Positions 1-6,362 of a DNA stretch of 6,496 bases are shown here, piece by piece. Source of the DNA: an uncultured Gammaproteobacteria bacterium (GTDB lineage: Bacteria > Pseudomonadota > Gammaproteobacteria > Ga0077536); the NCBI GenBank assembly GCA_903866355.1, contig CAIPNE010000442.1:1-6496 (forward strand). The letters run 5' to 3'. A program made the position numbers and the translations under genes. The notes beneath the pieces were generated by a model, which worked only from the letters and a program-made list of their open reading frames with translations, was not told where the DNA came from and searched no databases. Each line of letters begins with the position of its first letter. The stretch's first letter is position 1.

Positions 1-2061
1 GCCGGCCTTCAGCGCGGCCATTTCGTAGACATTGAAGGGGGTCCAGCGTCCGGCGTGGTACACCTCGCGACTGCCCACATAGGCCAGTGCGTCGGGTTCG
101 GCGGGGGACAAAGGATATTCCGCCAGCACAGGCTGCGGCTTCGGTGCAATGGCCTCTAAGTGCCCGGCCGTGATGGCGTAGCCGGCGTCGGGGAAGCGTG
201 CGCCATCGGGATAGACCTTGGTGTACATCACTTCAAAGGCGTCGATGAGGCGTTGGATGTCGGCTGGGCCAGCCATTTCGCCGCTTTCCAGCGCGGTATC
301 GAAACTTTCTAGCTGTCCGATGTAACGTGCAGCGATGCCGTAACGGAAGGTCACCTTGTTGGGATCCACACCTTCGCGCGACATTTCAAGTTTGGCGTCG
401 GCTTCTAAATCGGCCCACGCGGTGTGAATTTGGCTCGCCACCGCGGTGCGATCGGCCACGTTGAGTTGATTGGGAATGAGCACCCGCAAACCGCGGCTAT
501 AGCGGTGCATGTATTCCGAACAGGCCGCCCCAAAGGCCGAGAAACCGGCTGCCCAAGGCATGGTGATGATGTCTGCGAACTCAATGCCTTCAGCGTAGCC
601 ATACATATGCACGGGGCCCGCGCCGCCGTAATAGAGCAGGGTGAAATCGTGGGTGTCGTAACCTTTAGAGGCGATCATGGTGCGCAGCAGGTCGTTCATT
701 TGGGTGTTGACGATGGCTAGCACCCCCGCCCCAGCTTCGTAGACCGACAGGCCCAAGGGTTGGGCCACCGCGATGTCCAGCGCCCGCAGCGCGGCGTCGC
801 GGTCTAGCTTGACCTGACCCCCTAAGAAATAGTCGGGATCCACATAACCCATCACCACGTTGATGTCGGTGACCGTCAGACGGTCGAAATTCAGACACAC
901 GCCCACTTTGGCGCCCGCGCTGTCCGGACCGACGTGCAGTCGTTTGTATTCGTCTACCCACACCACCGAGCCCGCGCCACTGCCGACGGAATCGAGTTCC
1001 ACCATTTGGAGGGCCAGACGGTGGCCAGCGATATCGGCGCTTTTGCTCATGCCGAGGCGACCTTCGACGATTAGCCCCACATCAAAGCTGGTGCCACCCA
1101 TGTCGGCGGTGACGATATTCGGAATGCCTAATTTTTCGCCGATAAATTGCGCGCCGATCAAGCCCCCGATAGGACCGGAGATCATGGTCTCGTAAAGCCG
1201 CTCGTATTCCATGTTGACCGCGCCACCGTAGGACAGCAGCGTGAGTAGACGACCTTTATAACCGTAGGCTTTGGCCTGAGTTTCCACCGCCATGAGGGAG
1301 TCGCGCACCAGCTCGGCGGCAAAACATTGGAACAGCAGACTTTTTAGGCGGTTGTTTTCTTTAGAGACCGGCGCCACGTCGGCTGAGCACACGACCGGCA
1401 GATCCATGCCGCGTTCACGCATCACCCGCTGGGCGATGGCTTTAGCCTGATGCTCGTGGCGCGCATCTACGAAGGAGTACAGAAACAGAATGCCGATGAC
1501 TTCCACGCCAGCATCCAGCAGTTTGCCGGTAGCTTCCACGACCTGACGCTCGTTGAGCGCAATGAGTTCGTGGCCGGGGGGCAGGTGGATATTGCCTTGG
1601 TAGCAGCCGCCACTCAGGCGCTCGCTGATGCCATGGACATTTTTAGGGTGGACCAGCGGCCGCGTATGTTTGTGGAGTTGCTGATGCAGCGTTTCGTTCT
1701 GGCTTTGTCCCAGATAAGTCAGGCCGCCTTCCATCACGGTGATGTCTTCAAAGCCGCGGGTGACCAAGAGACCGACTTTGCGGCCGTTGCCGGTCAGCAC
1801 GGTGTTGAGCATGCCGGTGCCGCAGTAGATGTCCGCACCGCAGCGTTCGTGCACTTCCTCGGCGGTTAGCCCGAGATTATTGGCAGCATCGGTGACGGAT
1901 TCGCGGTAGCTACGCGGCTCGTCTTCGCGTCGGCTAATGGACTTGCCCACTGTGAAACTGCCGTCGGGCTTGACGAGAATGGCGTCGGTCATGGTGCCGC
2001 CGGCATCGAAAGCGAGAATAAATTGGCGATCGTCGTTCGCCACCACCGAAGAATTGGACAT
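1..2061 (-). CDS. acxA: HyuA/oxoprolinase-A family ATP-binding subunit, acetone carboxylase beta-like (3' end cut by window edge)
   Basis: The reading frame is open from the ATG at 2061 to base 1, giving 687 residues with no stop. Known AcxA proteins are about 717 residues, so probably only some 30-40 C-terminal residues are missing. The sequence shows the ASKHA-type nucleotide-binding signatures of the HyuA family: a phosphate-1 loop DAGGTMTD (residues 19-26), SGPIGG (295-300), a second loop DMGGTSFDVG (320-329), SVGSGAGSV (358-366) and YGGAGPVHMYG (478-488). In acetone carboxylase this subunit binds ATP, which drives activation of ketone and bicarbonate; the complex is cytoplasmic. An AGGGA ribosome-binding sequence (2069-2073) lies 7 nt before the ATG and supports this start. 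The gene is third in the operon, 71 nt after the gamma-type gene. By family alone it could be a hydantoinase or 5-oxoprolinase subunit; the gamma-type neighbour argues for a ketone carboxylase. The symbol is at family level, because the substrate is unproven. Confidence 0.9.
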   Translation of the reverse strand, partial: MSNSSVVANDDRQFILAFDAGGTMTDAILVKPDGSFTVGKSISRREDEPRSYRESVTDAANNLGLTAEEVHERCGADIYCGTGMLNTVLTGNGRKVGLLVTRGFEDITVMEGGLTYLGQSQNETLHQQLHKHTRPLVHPKNVHGISERLSGGCYQGNIHLPPGHELIALNERQVVEATGKLLDAGVEVIGILFLYSFVDARHEHQAKAIAQRVMRERGMDLPVVCSADVAPVSKENNRLKSLLFQCFAAELVRDSLMAVETQAKAYGYKGRLLTLLSYGGAVNMEYERLYETMISGPIGGLIGAQFIGEKLGIPNIVTADMGGTSFDVGLIVEGRLGMSKSADIAGHRLALQMVELDSVGSGAGSVVWVDEYKRLHVGPDSAGAKVGVCLNFDRLTVTDINVVMGYVDPDYFLGGQVKLDRDAALRALDIAVAQPLGLSVYEAGAGVLAIVNTQMNDLLRTMIASKGYDTHDFTLLYYGGAGPVHMYGYAEGIEFADIITMPWAAGFSAFGAACSEYMHRYSRGLRVLIPNQLNVADRTAVASQIHTAWADLEADAKLEMSREGVDPNKVTFRYGIAARYIGQLESFDTALESGEMAGPADIQRLIDAFEVMYTKVYPDGARFPDAGYAITAGHLEAIAPKPQPVLAEYPLSPAEPDALAYVGSREVYHAGRWTPFNVYEMAALKAG

Positions 2062-2096
2062 GGGCAGATCCCTGCAAGTAATGAAACTAGACGCGA

Positions 2097-2114
2097 ACGC
2101 GCCGGCTGGCGCGT
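2097..2114 (-). other. Intercistronic hairpin between the gamma-type and HyuA genes
   Basis: The 71-base gap between these genes contains a perfect 7-bp stem, 2097-2103 with 2108-2114, and a 4-base loop. All but one of the pairs are G-C. It is not followed by a T-tract in the operon direction, so it is unlikely to be an efficient terminator. It could slow transcript decay or tune the amount of the third subunit. Function is inferred from position only. Confidence 0.4.
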
Positions 2115-2132
2115 CGCTGATGAGCCGATTGT

Positions 2133-2711
2133 TTAGCCAGCCGCGTTGGCTGCCCAGCGCTGGGTAACCTGTTCGGTCCGATCGGTGTACCAATCGGGCG
2201 CTTCGTCGGGCAGTGGTATGCCGAGGTAGTCGCGATAGAATTTATCGAGATCCGGCAGCATTTCGAACACCGCCGGGTAGCCCGGAGCCACCACTTCTAC
2301 GGCGTGTTGGGTCGCGCAATCGGGGCAGAAAAATTCTCGAATTTCCTGCCAACCCGGTTCCGGACAGGCCGGCGCCGGATCATAGACTTCGCGCATGGCC
2401 GCCGCGGTGCGGCGCACCCGCACCTTGCAACCCAGTTTCCAGTTCTGGCGATAATCGCCGAACTCGTGGCCGCATTCGCACTTCACCACGCGCTGGTTCT
2501 GCGCGTTGCGCACGACATAGAGTTTGTCGCACAGGCGCAGCAGGATTTGGTCTGGCCAGCTGGCACGGGACTGGAGCACTTCGATGTAGGCGACGAAACG
2601 GTCGTGGTCTTTGCGCGGGAGGCGCTGCAGACGAGTCGCGTTATCGTCGTCAATTTTGCCGTCGATCAACTGGCCGATAAGATCTTTGCTGATGCTAGTG
2701 TCGTTCGACAT
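2133..2711 (-). CDS. acxC: Acetone carboxylase gamma-type subunit
   Basis: This is a 192-residue soluble protein. Its C-terminal half matches the acetone carboxylase gamma-subunit family: a CECGHEFGDY segment (residues 78-87), FFCPDC (127-132), then PGYPAVFEMLPDLDKFYRDY (143-162) and LGIPLPDE (163-170). Cysteines 78, 80, 129 and 132 form two pairs suited to a structural metal, probably zinc as in known gamma subunits; C95 and C116 are extra. In the (alpha-beta-gamma)2 enzyme this subunit has no catalytic site of its own and helps to hold the complex together. At 192 residues it is somewhat longer than the approximately 168-residue Xanthobacter AcxC; the N-terminal 70 residues look less characteristic. 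The ATG at 2711 begins three bases after the stop of the upstream large-subunit gene, and its AAGGA (2719-2723) lies inside the end of that gene, so translation is probably coupled. This gene is the best evidence that the cluster is a ketone carboxylase and not a hydantoinase. Confidence 0.9.
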   Translation of the reverse strand: MSNDTSISKDLIGQLIDGKIDDDNATRLQRLPRKDHDRFVAYIEVLQSRASWPDQILLRLCDKLYVVRNAQNQRVVKCECGHEFGDYRQNWKLGCKVRVRRTAAAMREVYDPAPACPEPGWQEIREFFCPDCATQHAVEVVAPGYPAVFEMLPDLDKFYRDYLGIPLPDEAPDWYTDRTEQVTQRWAANAAG

Positions 2712-2714
2712 GGC

Positions 2715-4955
2715 TTATTCCTTATTAAAGCTGAATTCGGCAGGCACTTGCCAGAAACGCCGAAATTCCCCATCGAACTTCGCGAAGCTCAAGCTCTGGC
2801 AATACATTTCGTGCACTTGCGGCGCGAAATCTTTGGCCAGAACAGTGGCGCGTTCACTCTCCCACCAGTCGGCCGCGTTTTGCGATTCCGAGAGCCGCAG
2901 GGCGCGTAAGGTGACCCGCTTCGCGGCGGTGGCGGCGGCATCGACTTGCCATTCGCCGCGCGCATCCTGCTGTGCAACCACCCCGTGCATATTGCTAACA
3001 AAGGCGTAGTCCGGTGCCACACCGTCGTTGAGGTCTTGGGCCACCAGCGCCGGATCTCGGTCGAGTGGGTCGCCCCAGCCACCGGAGGAACCCGCCGCGT
3101 CCACAAACAAATCGTTGTCGAGTAGCGCAAGTTCTGGGCAGTCGCTCTTCCAGATCTCGAGGTTGTCGACCCGCAGGCGGCCACTGTCGACTTGCGCCAG
3201 CAGTTCGCGCGCGTCGCGCGGCGTTTCGCCATCGGCGATGAGCTCGGGCAGATTGGTGCCACGCGCTGAGATCATGAAAGAACCGGGGCCTGGATAGGCG
3301 CCGCTCATGCCAAGGCCTACCGAGGTGGTGCACGACAGTCCGCCGTTGGGGCGCGTTAAGGCGACATGCTTGCCGGGATCCACACACCAGTGGACGGAGG
3401 AATTACCCGGGCCACCGCGATATTTGCCATAGCCGAAGTAGCCGGGCAGGAGTTTGCGGCCCAAGTAGAAAAGTGGGGGCACGCAGGACTCAAATTCTTC
3501 GGCGTCGCCGATAGTGGCAATTTGTGACCACGCCGCCCACACCAGCGGTTCGCCATCCTTGTAGCACCACGCGCCACGGCCCGTGCCGCCTAACCACTCG
3601 AAATTGGTAAAGCCATAGCTGGTGCCATCGCTGGTGGTACCGGCACCCTGGAAGGCGCCCCAGTTACCGTCTACGGTGAACGCTTCTTCCAGGTAACCCC
3701 GCGAAAAAGCGGCGCGCGAAATGGCGTTAAAAGCAATGCTGTTCAGGGCGACCGTTTGTGCCCATAAGTTGGCATTGCTGGTGAACTCGTAGTCAGGGTT
3801 ATAAATGCTGCCGTAAGCATAGTGGCGCTGCACGGCGAGTTCGATGCCGGCGGTGACTTTGGTGTTGTGGGCGAAGCTGTTGATCATGCCCAAGAACACC
3901 GCGGCGTCGGCGCCACCCGGGGTGGCGTTGTAGGAGTGGTAGCCCCATCGCGAGCTGCCTTCGGTGTCCAGCAACATGCCTTTTTCGTTGGGCTCTACGC
4001 TGACCCGGACGTGGATGAGGGTGTTTTTGTCGGCGTGCGACCACACGTGTTGCAAGCCTTCATATTTCACCAGTCGGAACGCGCAGCCGTTGTAGGTGCC
4101 GGGCACCATGAGCGCGCGCATATTGTCCAAAATCATGCGCCGGCTTTCTTCGATAACCTCGCACACGGCGCGCTTGTAGTAATCCGCACCGAATTCGGCC
4201 AACAGAATGTGCGCCGCGTTGTTGATCATGGCGCAACCGGCCAAACGCATTTTGTCGTCGAGGATGTTCATGACGGAGGCGCGTGTGCGGCGCTCCCAGA
4301 TGGCTTTCCACCAAGATTCTTGCTTGAGCTTGCGCCCGGTGCGCATGGGCGGGCACACCAAGCCGTCCATGAAGGTGTCTACCGAGAAAGTGGCCCAGGA
4401 GCCGGCGACCGGGGCGCCGTTTTCCATGAGGTGGTTGATACCCACCGCCCAGCCAAGTACTTCGCCGTTTTCCACAATGGCGGTGAAGGAATAGAAGTCG
4501 CCGGGATGCGGTACGCCGCCCGTTTTGCCGTCTGATACGGCATAGACGTCGCCGTCTTCGATGCCGTCGTTGACGTCGTAATCGTTGTCGGCCATGTAGC
4601 GGATGGCGACCGGGAAAATGGCGGTGTGGGACAAAAAGCCCATCGAGACCGCTAGCGTGTCGCCTTCGGGCGTGGTGATGCCCCAGAGGCATTCGCCCAT
4701 TTCGCGCGAACCTGGGCTGGCCGCCACAAAGCGTGCGGATTCGCGTGCCGCCAACACCGCTGCGTGTAGCTTGTTATAAAAACGTTCGTATTTGATGGGA
4801 TCAGCGTCGCGCAGCGACAGCTCGGTGATGCCGTAGTAGTGCCCGGTTTCTGCTGTGAGCCGGTCACGTTGCGCGACTTGTTGGCGCAGTGTTGGCGCCG
4901 CGCTGGGCGTCGGCGCCGGGACTATTTGTTTACGTTCGTTGACGACGGCCATCAT
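2715..4955 (-). CDS. acxB: HyuB/oxoprolinase-B family large subunit, acetone carboxylase alpha-like
   Basis: This 746-residue protein is the metal-site subunit of an acetone carboxylase-type enzyme, which carboxylates a ketone to a beta-keto acid using ATP and bicarbonate. Visible family features are GDVYAVSDGKTGG (residues 135-147), a segment beginning RLAGCAMINNAAH, a PGGAD turn in the middle and GGWGDPLDRDP (625-635) near the C-terminus. His150, Asp153 and His175 match in spacing, and with this start in number, the Mn-binding triad I recall for Xanthobacter AcxB (about 776 residues). The start is one of two adjacent ATGs, 4955 or 4952. A GGGAG sequence at 4961-4965 lies 5 nt before the first and 8 nt before the second. 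The frame extends upstream to 5081, but that part is arginine- and aromatic-rich, has no family resemblance and would read through the candidate promoter. The gene is first in the operon and is followed after 3 nt by the gamma-type gene. The true substrate could be acetone or another ketone. Confidence 0.92.
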   Translation of the reverse strand: MMAVVNERKQIVPAPTPSAAPTLRQQVAQRDRLTAETGHYYGITELSLRDADPIKYERFYNKLHAAVLAARESARFVAASPGSREMGECLWGITTPEGDTLAVSMGFLSHTAIFPVAIRYMADNDYDVNDGIEDGDVYAVSDGKTGGVPHPGDFYSFTAIVENGEVLGWAVGINHLMENGAPVAGSWATFSVDTFMDGLVCPPMRTGRKLKQESWWKAIWERRTRASVMNILDDKMRLAGCAMINNAAHILLAEFGADYYKRAVCEVIEESRRMILDNMRALMVPGTYNGCAFRLVKYEGLQHVWSHADKNTLIHVRVSVEPNEKGMLLDTEGSSRWGYHSYNATPGGADAAVFLGMINSFAHNTKVTAGIELAVQRHYAYGSIYNPDYEFTSNANLWAQTVALNSIAFNAISRAAFSRGYLEEAFTVDGNWGAFQGAGTTSDGTSYGFTNFEWLGGTGRGAWCYKDGEPLVWAAWSQIATIGDAEEFESCVPPLFYLGRKLLPGYFGYGKYRGGPGNSSVHWCVDPGKHVALTRPNGGLSCTTSVGLGMSGAYPGPGSFMISARGTNLPELIADGETPRDARELLAQVDSGRLRVDNLEIWKSDCPELALLDNDLFVDAAGSSGGWGDPLDRDPALVAQDLNDGVAPDYAFVSNMHGVVAQQDARGEWQVDAAATAAKRVTLRALRLSESQNAADWWESERATVLAKDFAPQVHEMYCQSLSFAKFDGEFRRFWQVPAEFSFNKE
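2719..2723 (-). promoter_or_regulatory. Ribosome-binding site of the gamma-type gene inside the large-subunit gene
   Basis: AAGGA on the minus strand lies 7 nt before the ATG at 2711, within the last codons of the large-subunit gene, whose stop is at 2717-2715. This arrangement is typical of translational coupling between subunits of one complex. Confidence 0.7.
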
Positions 4956-4960
4956 GGTTG

Positions 4961-4965
4961 CTCCC
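4961..4965 (-). promoter_or_regulatory. Ribosome-binding site of the large-subunit gene
   Basis: GGGAG on the minus strand lies 5 nt before the ATG at 4955 and 8 nt before the adjacent ATG at 4952. It favours these starts over a longer form beginning at 5081. The 8-nt spacing is the more usual, so initiation at 4952 is equally possible. Confidence 0.6.
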
Positions 4966-5027
4966 AGACTGCAATGGACGCGGTGGGAGGCCCCAACCGC
5001 TAAAAAATATCGGAAAATTCGGTGCAA

Positions 5028-5057
5028 ATAGTACGTTTGCGGACAAACCGGCGTCAA
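5028..5057 (-). promoter_or_regulatory. Candidate sigma-70 promoter for the carboxylase operon
   Basis: On the minus strand, TTGACG (5057-5052) matches the -35 consensus at five of six positions. It is followed after 18 bases by TACTAT (5033-5028), which matches the -10 consensus at four of six. Transcription would start near 5021, leaving a leader of about 65 nt before the ATG at 4955. This is a match by eye and the -10 element is imperfect. Confidence 0.4.
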
Positions 5058-5082
5058 TGATAAACGCGCGGCTGCTCGCACC

Positions 5083-5097
5083 GAGCAAGCCTGCCGG
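5083..5097. repeat. Inverted repeat, possible operator (TGCTCG-CAC-CGAGCA)
   Basis: This is a perfect 6-bp inverted repeat with a 3-base centre, placed between the two divergent genes. Its centre is about 70 bp upstream of the predicted leftward transcription start, a usual position for an activator, and about 100 bp upstream of the oxidoreductase start codon. It could bind a dimeric regulator. A repeat of this size can also arise by chance in GC-rich DNA. Confidence 0.35.
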
Positions 5098-5134
5098 GGA
5101 GCCGGCCAGCGCGTGTGCGCCTACCTTGTGAGCC

Positions 5135-5146
5135 CACCGGTCGGTG
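5135..5146. repeat. Short inverted repeat (CACCG-GT-CGGTG)
   Basis: This is a 5-bp inverted repeat with a 2-base centre, 46 bases before the oxidoreductase start codon. It falls between a poor TTGTGA (5126-5131) and TCTAAA (5147-5152), which could form a weak rightward promoter with a short 15-base spacer. If that promoter is real, the repeat would sit where a repressor or a MerR-type activator binds. Support is weak. Confidence 0.2.
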
Positions 5147-5178
5147 TCTAAACTTCAGCCCGCCACAGAAACTATCTC

Positions 5179-5185
5179 GAGGGAG
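5179..5185 (+). promoter_or_regulatory. Ribosome-binding site deciding the GTG start of the oxidoreductase
   Basis: GAGGGAG lies 7 nt upstream of the GTG at 5193. The other in-frame starts, 5115 and 5208, lack a comparable sequence at this distance, so this site selects the 340-residue form. Confidence 0.7.
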
Positions 5186-5192
5186 TCAAACC

Positions 5193-6215
5193 GTGAAAAT
5201 TGCTTACATGCCCGATACCCACTTCGGCCCGTACGACCAAACCACGCCACCCACCGGCCCGGAAGTTGCCGATGCGATGGAACACTGTATTCAGGAGGCG
5301 GAAATTGCGGAGCGGGTGGGCTTTGACGGGCTGTGGGTACCAGAGCGCCATCAGCGACCGGAAACCTGGTGGCCTAATACCATCACCCAATTGGCCGCGC
5401 TGGCCGCCCGCACCAAACGCGTCGAACTGGCCTGTACCGTCATTCAGCCCACCTTCCACCACCCGGTGCACCTCGCTGAGCAACTCGCCCAAATCGATTG
5501 CCTGTCCCGTGGCCGGCTGACCTTTGGCGCAGGCGTTGGCTACCACCAAGACTATTTCCGTTGTTTTGGCGTGCCCTACGAGAAGCGCGGCAAACGCTTT
5601 GAAGAAGTCATGGACATTATTGAAGCGTGTTGGACCCAAGAAACCGTGAACTATCACGGCGAGTTTTATAATTACGAGGGCGTAAAAATGACGCCCAAGC
5701 CCTACCAGCAGCCGCGCCCGCCGGTGTGGATTGGTGCTTTTGCTGACAAAGCCTTAGAGCGCGCGTTGCGTTGGGATGGCTGGTGCTTGTGGTTTCCCCC
5801 GGAGATTAAAACCTTGAAGCCGCAAGTGGAGGCCATGCGCGAGAAGGCCGACAAACTGGGCAAAAAGAATTGGCAATTCACGATGGGCTTTGACGGTTGG
5901 CTGGGTGACGAAACCGACTTGCGCGAAAAGCACGGCCACCGCTGGGTGCGCGAATGGGGCTTCTATGCGGAGAAAGGACTCTCGCCGGACGCCACACCGA
6001 CCAATATGCTCGACACCATCGAAAACATGTTCCTGTGCTTGGGTAATCGCCAAAAATGGCTCGATCGCCTGGGCGAAATTAAGGAGCACATCAACCCCGA
6101 TTGGATCTGCACCCGGACGCGCAATCCCGTCAACGAAGGCAAATACTACCCAGGCCGTCAGGAATGCTTGGAAGTCGTCGAACGCTTTGGCGAAATTCTG
6201 AACGAGGCCCGCTAA
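5193..6215 (+). CDS. LLM class (luciferase-like) flavin-dependent oxidoreductase
   Basis: This 340-residue protein belongs to the bacterial luciferase-like TIM-barrel family. Typical features are EIAERVGFDGLWVPERH (residues 37-53), the SRGRLTFGAGVGYHQDYF stretch (105-122) followed by FGVPYEKRGKRFEE, the PPVWIGA strand (176-182) and RALRWDGW (191-198). Members are cytoplasmic monooxygenases or dehydrogenases using reduced FMN or F420, acting for example on ketones, sulfonates or aldehydes. The substrate and cofactor cannot be told from the sequence, and no flavin reductase gene is visible. I chose the GTG at 5193 because GAGGGAG (5179-5185) precedes it by 7 nt and because MKIAYMPDTHFGP starts where the first beta strand of the family begins. 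An in-frame GTG at 5115 would add 26 residues with no recognisable content, and an ATG at 5208 would cut the first strand. The gene is divergent from the carboxylase operon across 237 bases, which suggests shared regulation and a related substrate. Confidence 0.9.
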   Translation: MKIAYMPDTHFGPYDQTTPPTGPEVADAMEHCIQEAEIAERVGFDGLWVPERHQRPETWWPNTITQLAALAARTKRVELACTVIQPTFHHPVHLAEQLAQIDCLSRGRLTFGAGVGYHQDYFRCFGVPYEKRGKRFEEVMDIIEACWTQETVNYHGEFYNYEGVKMTPKPYQQPRPPVWIGAFADKALERALRWDGWCLWFPPEIKTLKPQVEAMREKADKLGKKNWQFTMGFDGWLGDETDLREKHGHRWVREWGFYAEKGLSPDATPTNMLDTIENMFLCLGNRQKWLDRLGEIKEHINPDWICTRTRNPVNEGKYYPGRQECLEVVERFGEILNEAR

Positions 6216-6228
6216 AGGGTAGCTTGCT

Positions 6229-6256
6229 GCTCGCGACCCCGTTGGGGGTCGCGAGC
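6229..6256 (+). terminator. Strong hairpin downstream of the oxidoreductase gene, probable terminator
   Basis: GCTCGCGACCCC (6229-6240) pairs perfectly with GGGGTCGCGAGC (6245-6256) across a GTTG loop, giving a 12-bp stem that begins 13 bases after the stop codon. The following bases are CTCGGG-like, without a T-run, so it is not a standard intrinsic terminator. It may act as a terminator in either direction or protect the 3' end of the mRNA. Confidence 0.55.
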
Positions 6257-6362
6257 CTCGGGTAGGTCGCCAAGCTGGCAGCCACGGAATCTCTATTTTT
6301 GGGGCGGGTGGTGGCGTGGGCGGTGCTGCGTGTTGCGGCGGCACGCGCGCGGCGGGTGGCGG
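6257..6362. other. Unassigned G-rich stretch
   Basis: Between the downstream hairpin and the right edge, this stretch is strongly G-biased on the plus strand from 6300 onward, with many GGGCGGG- and GGTGG-like runs after a short T-run at 6296-6300. I saw no recognisable gene, RNA or promoter in it. Confidence 0.5.

Larger units (their letters stand above)
4956..5192. promoter_or_regulatory. Divergent intergenic control region
   Basis: These 237 bases separate the starts of the carboxylase operon (leftward) and the flavin-dependent oxidoreductase gene (rightward). The part at 5000-5035 is locally AT-rich, in contrast to the coding regions. The region holds a candidate leftward promoter, two short inverted repeats and the ribosome-binding sites of both flanking genes. 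I saw no convincing coding sequence in it and no good sigma-54 site. Confidence 0.7.

Noticed and set aside
1..2061. Annotation of the HyuA/HyuB pair as hydantoinase or 5-oxoprolinase
   Set aside because: The co-operonic gamma-type subunit and the metal triad in the HyuB protein fit acetone carboxylase-type enzymes better; generic hydantoinase labels come from distant homology.
2304..2909. Open plus-strand frame of about 200 codons across the gamma-type and large-subunit genes
   Set aside because: It is antisense to two genes with clear family motifs and shows no recognisable domain.
3822..4535. Open plus-strand frame of 237 codons opposite the large-subunit gene
   Set aside because: It is the complement of a well-supported coding region, and its His-, Val- and Gly-rich composition follows from the codons of the real gene.
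5012..5025. GG-N10-GC spacing on the plus strand, a possible sigma-54 promoter for the oxidoreductase
   Set aside because: Only the two dinucleotides match; the surrounding bases do not fit TGGCAC-N5-TTGC, and the leader would be about 155 nt.
4956..5081. 42-residue N-terminal extension of the HyuB-type protein from an upstream in-frame start at 5081
   Set aside because: It has no family resemblance and overlaps the candidate promoter, whereas the ATGs at 4955 and 4952 have a GGGAG ribosome-binding sequence.
5115..5192. 26-residue N-terminal extension of the LLM oxidoreductase from a GTG at 5115
   Set aside because: The extra residues do not resemble the family, and GAGGGAG at good spacing supports the GTG at 5193.
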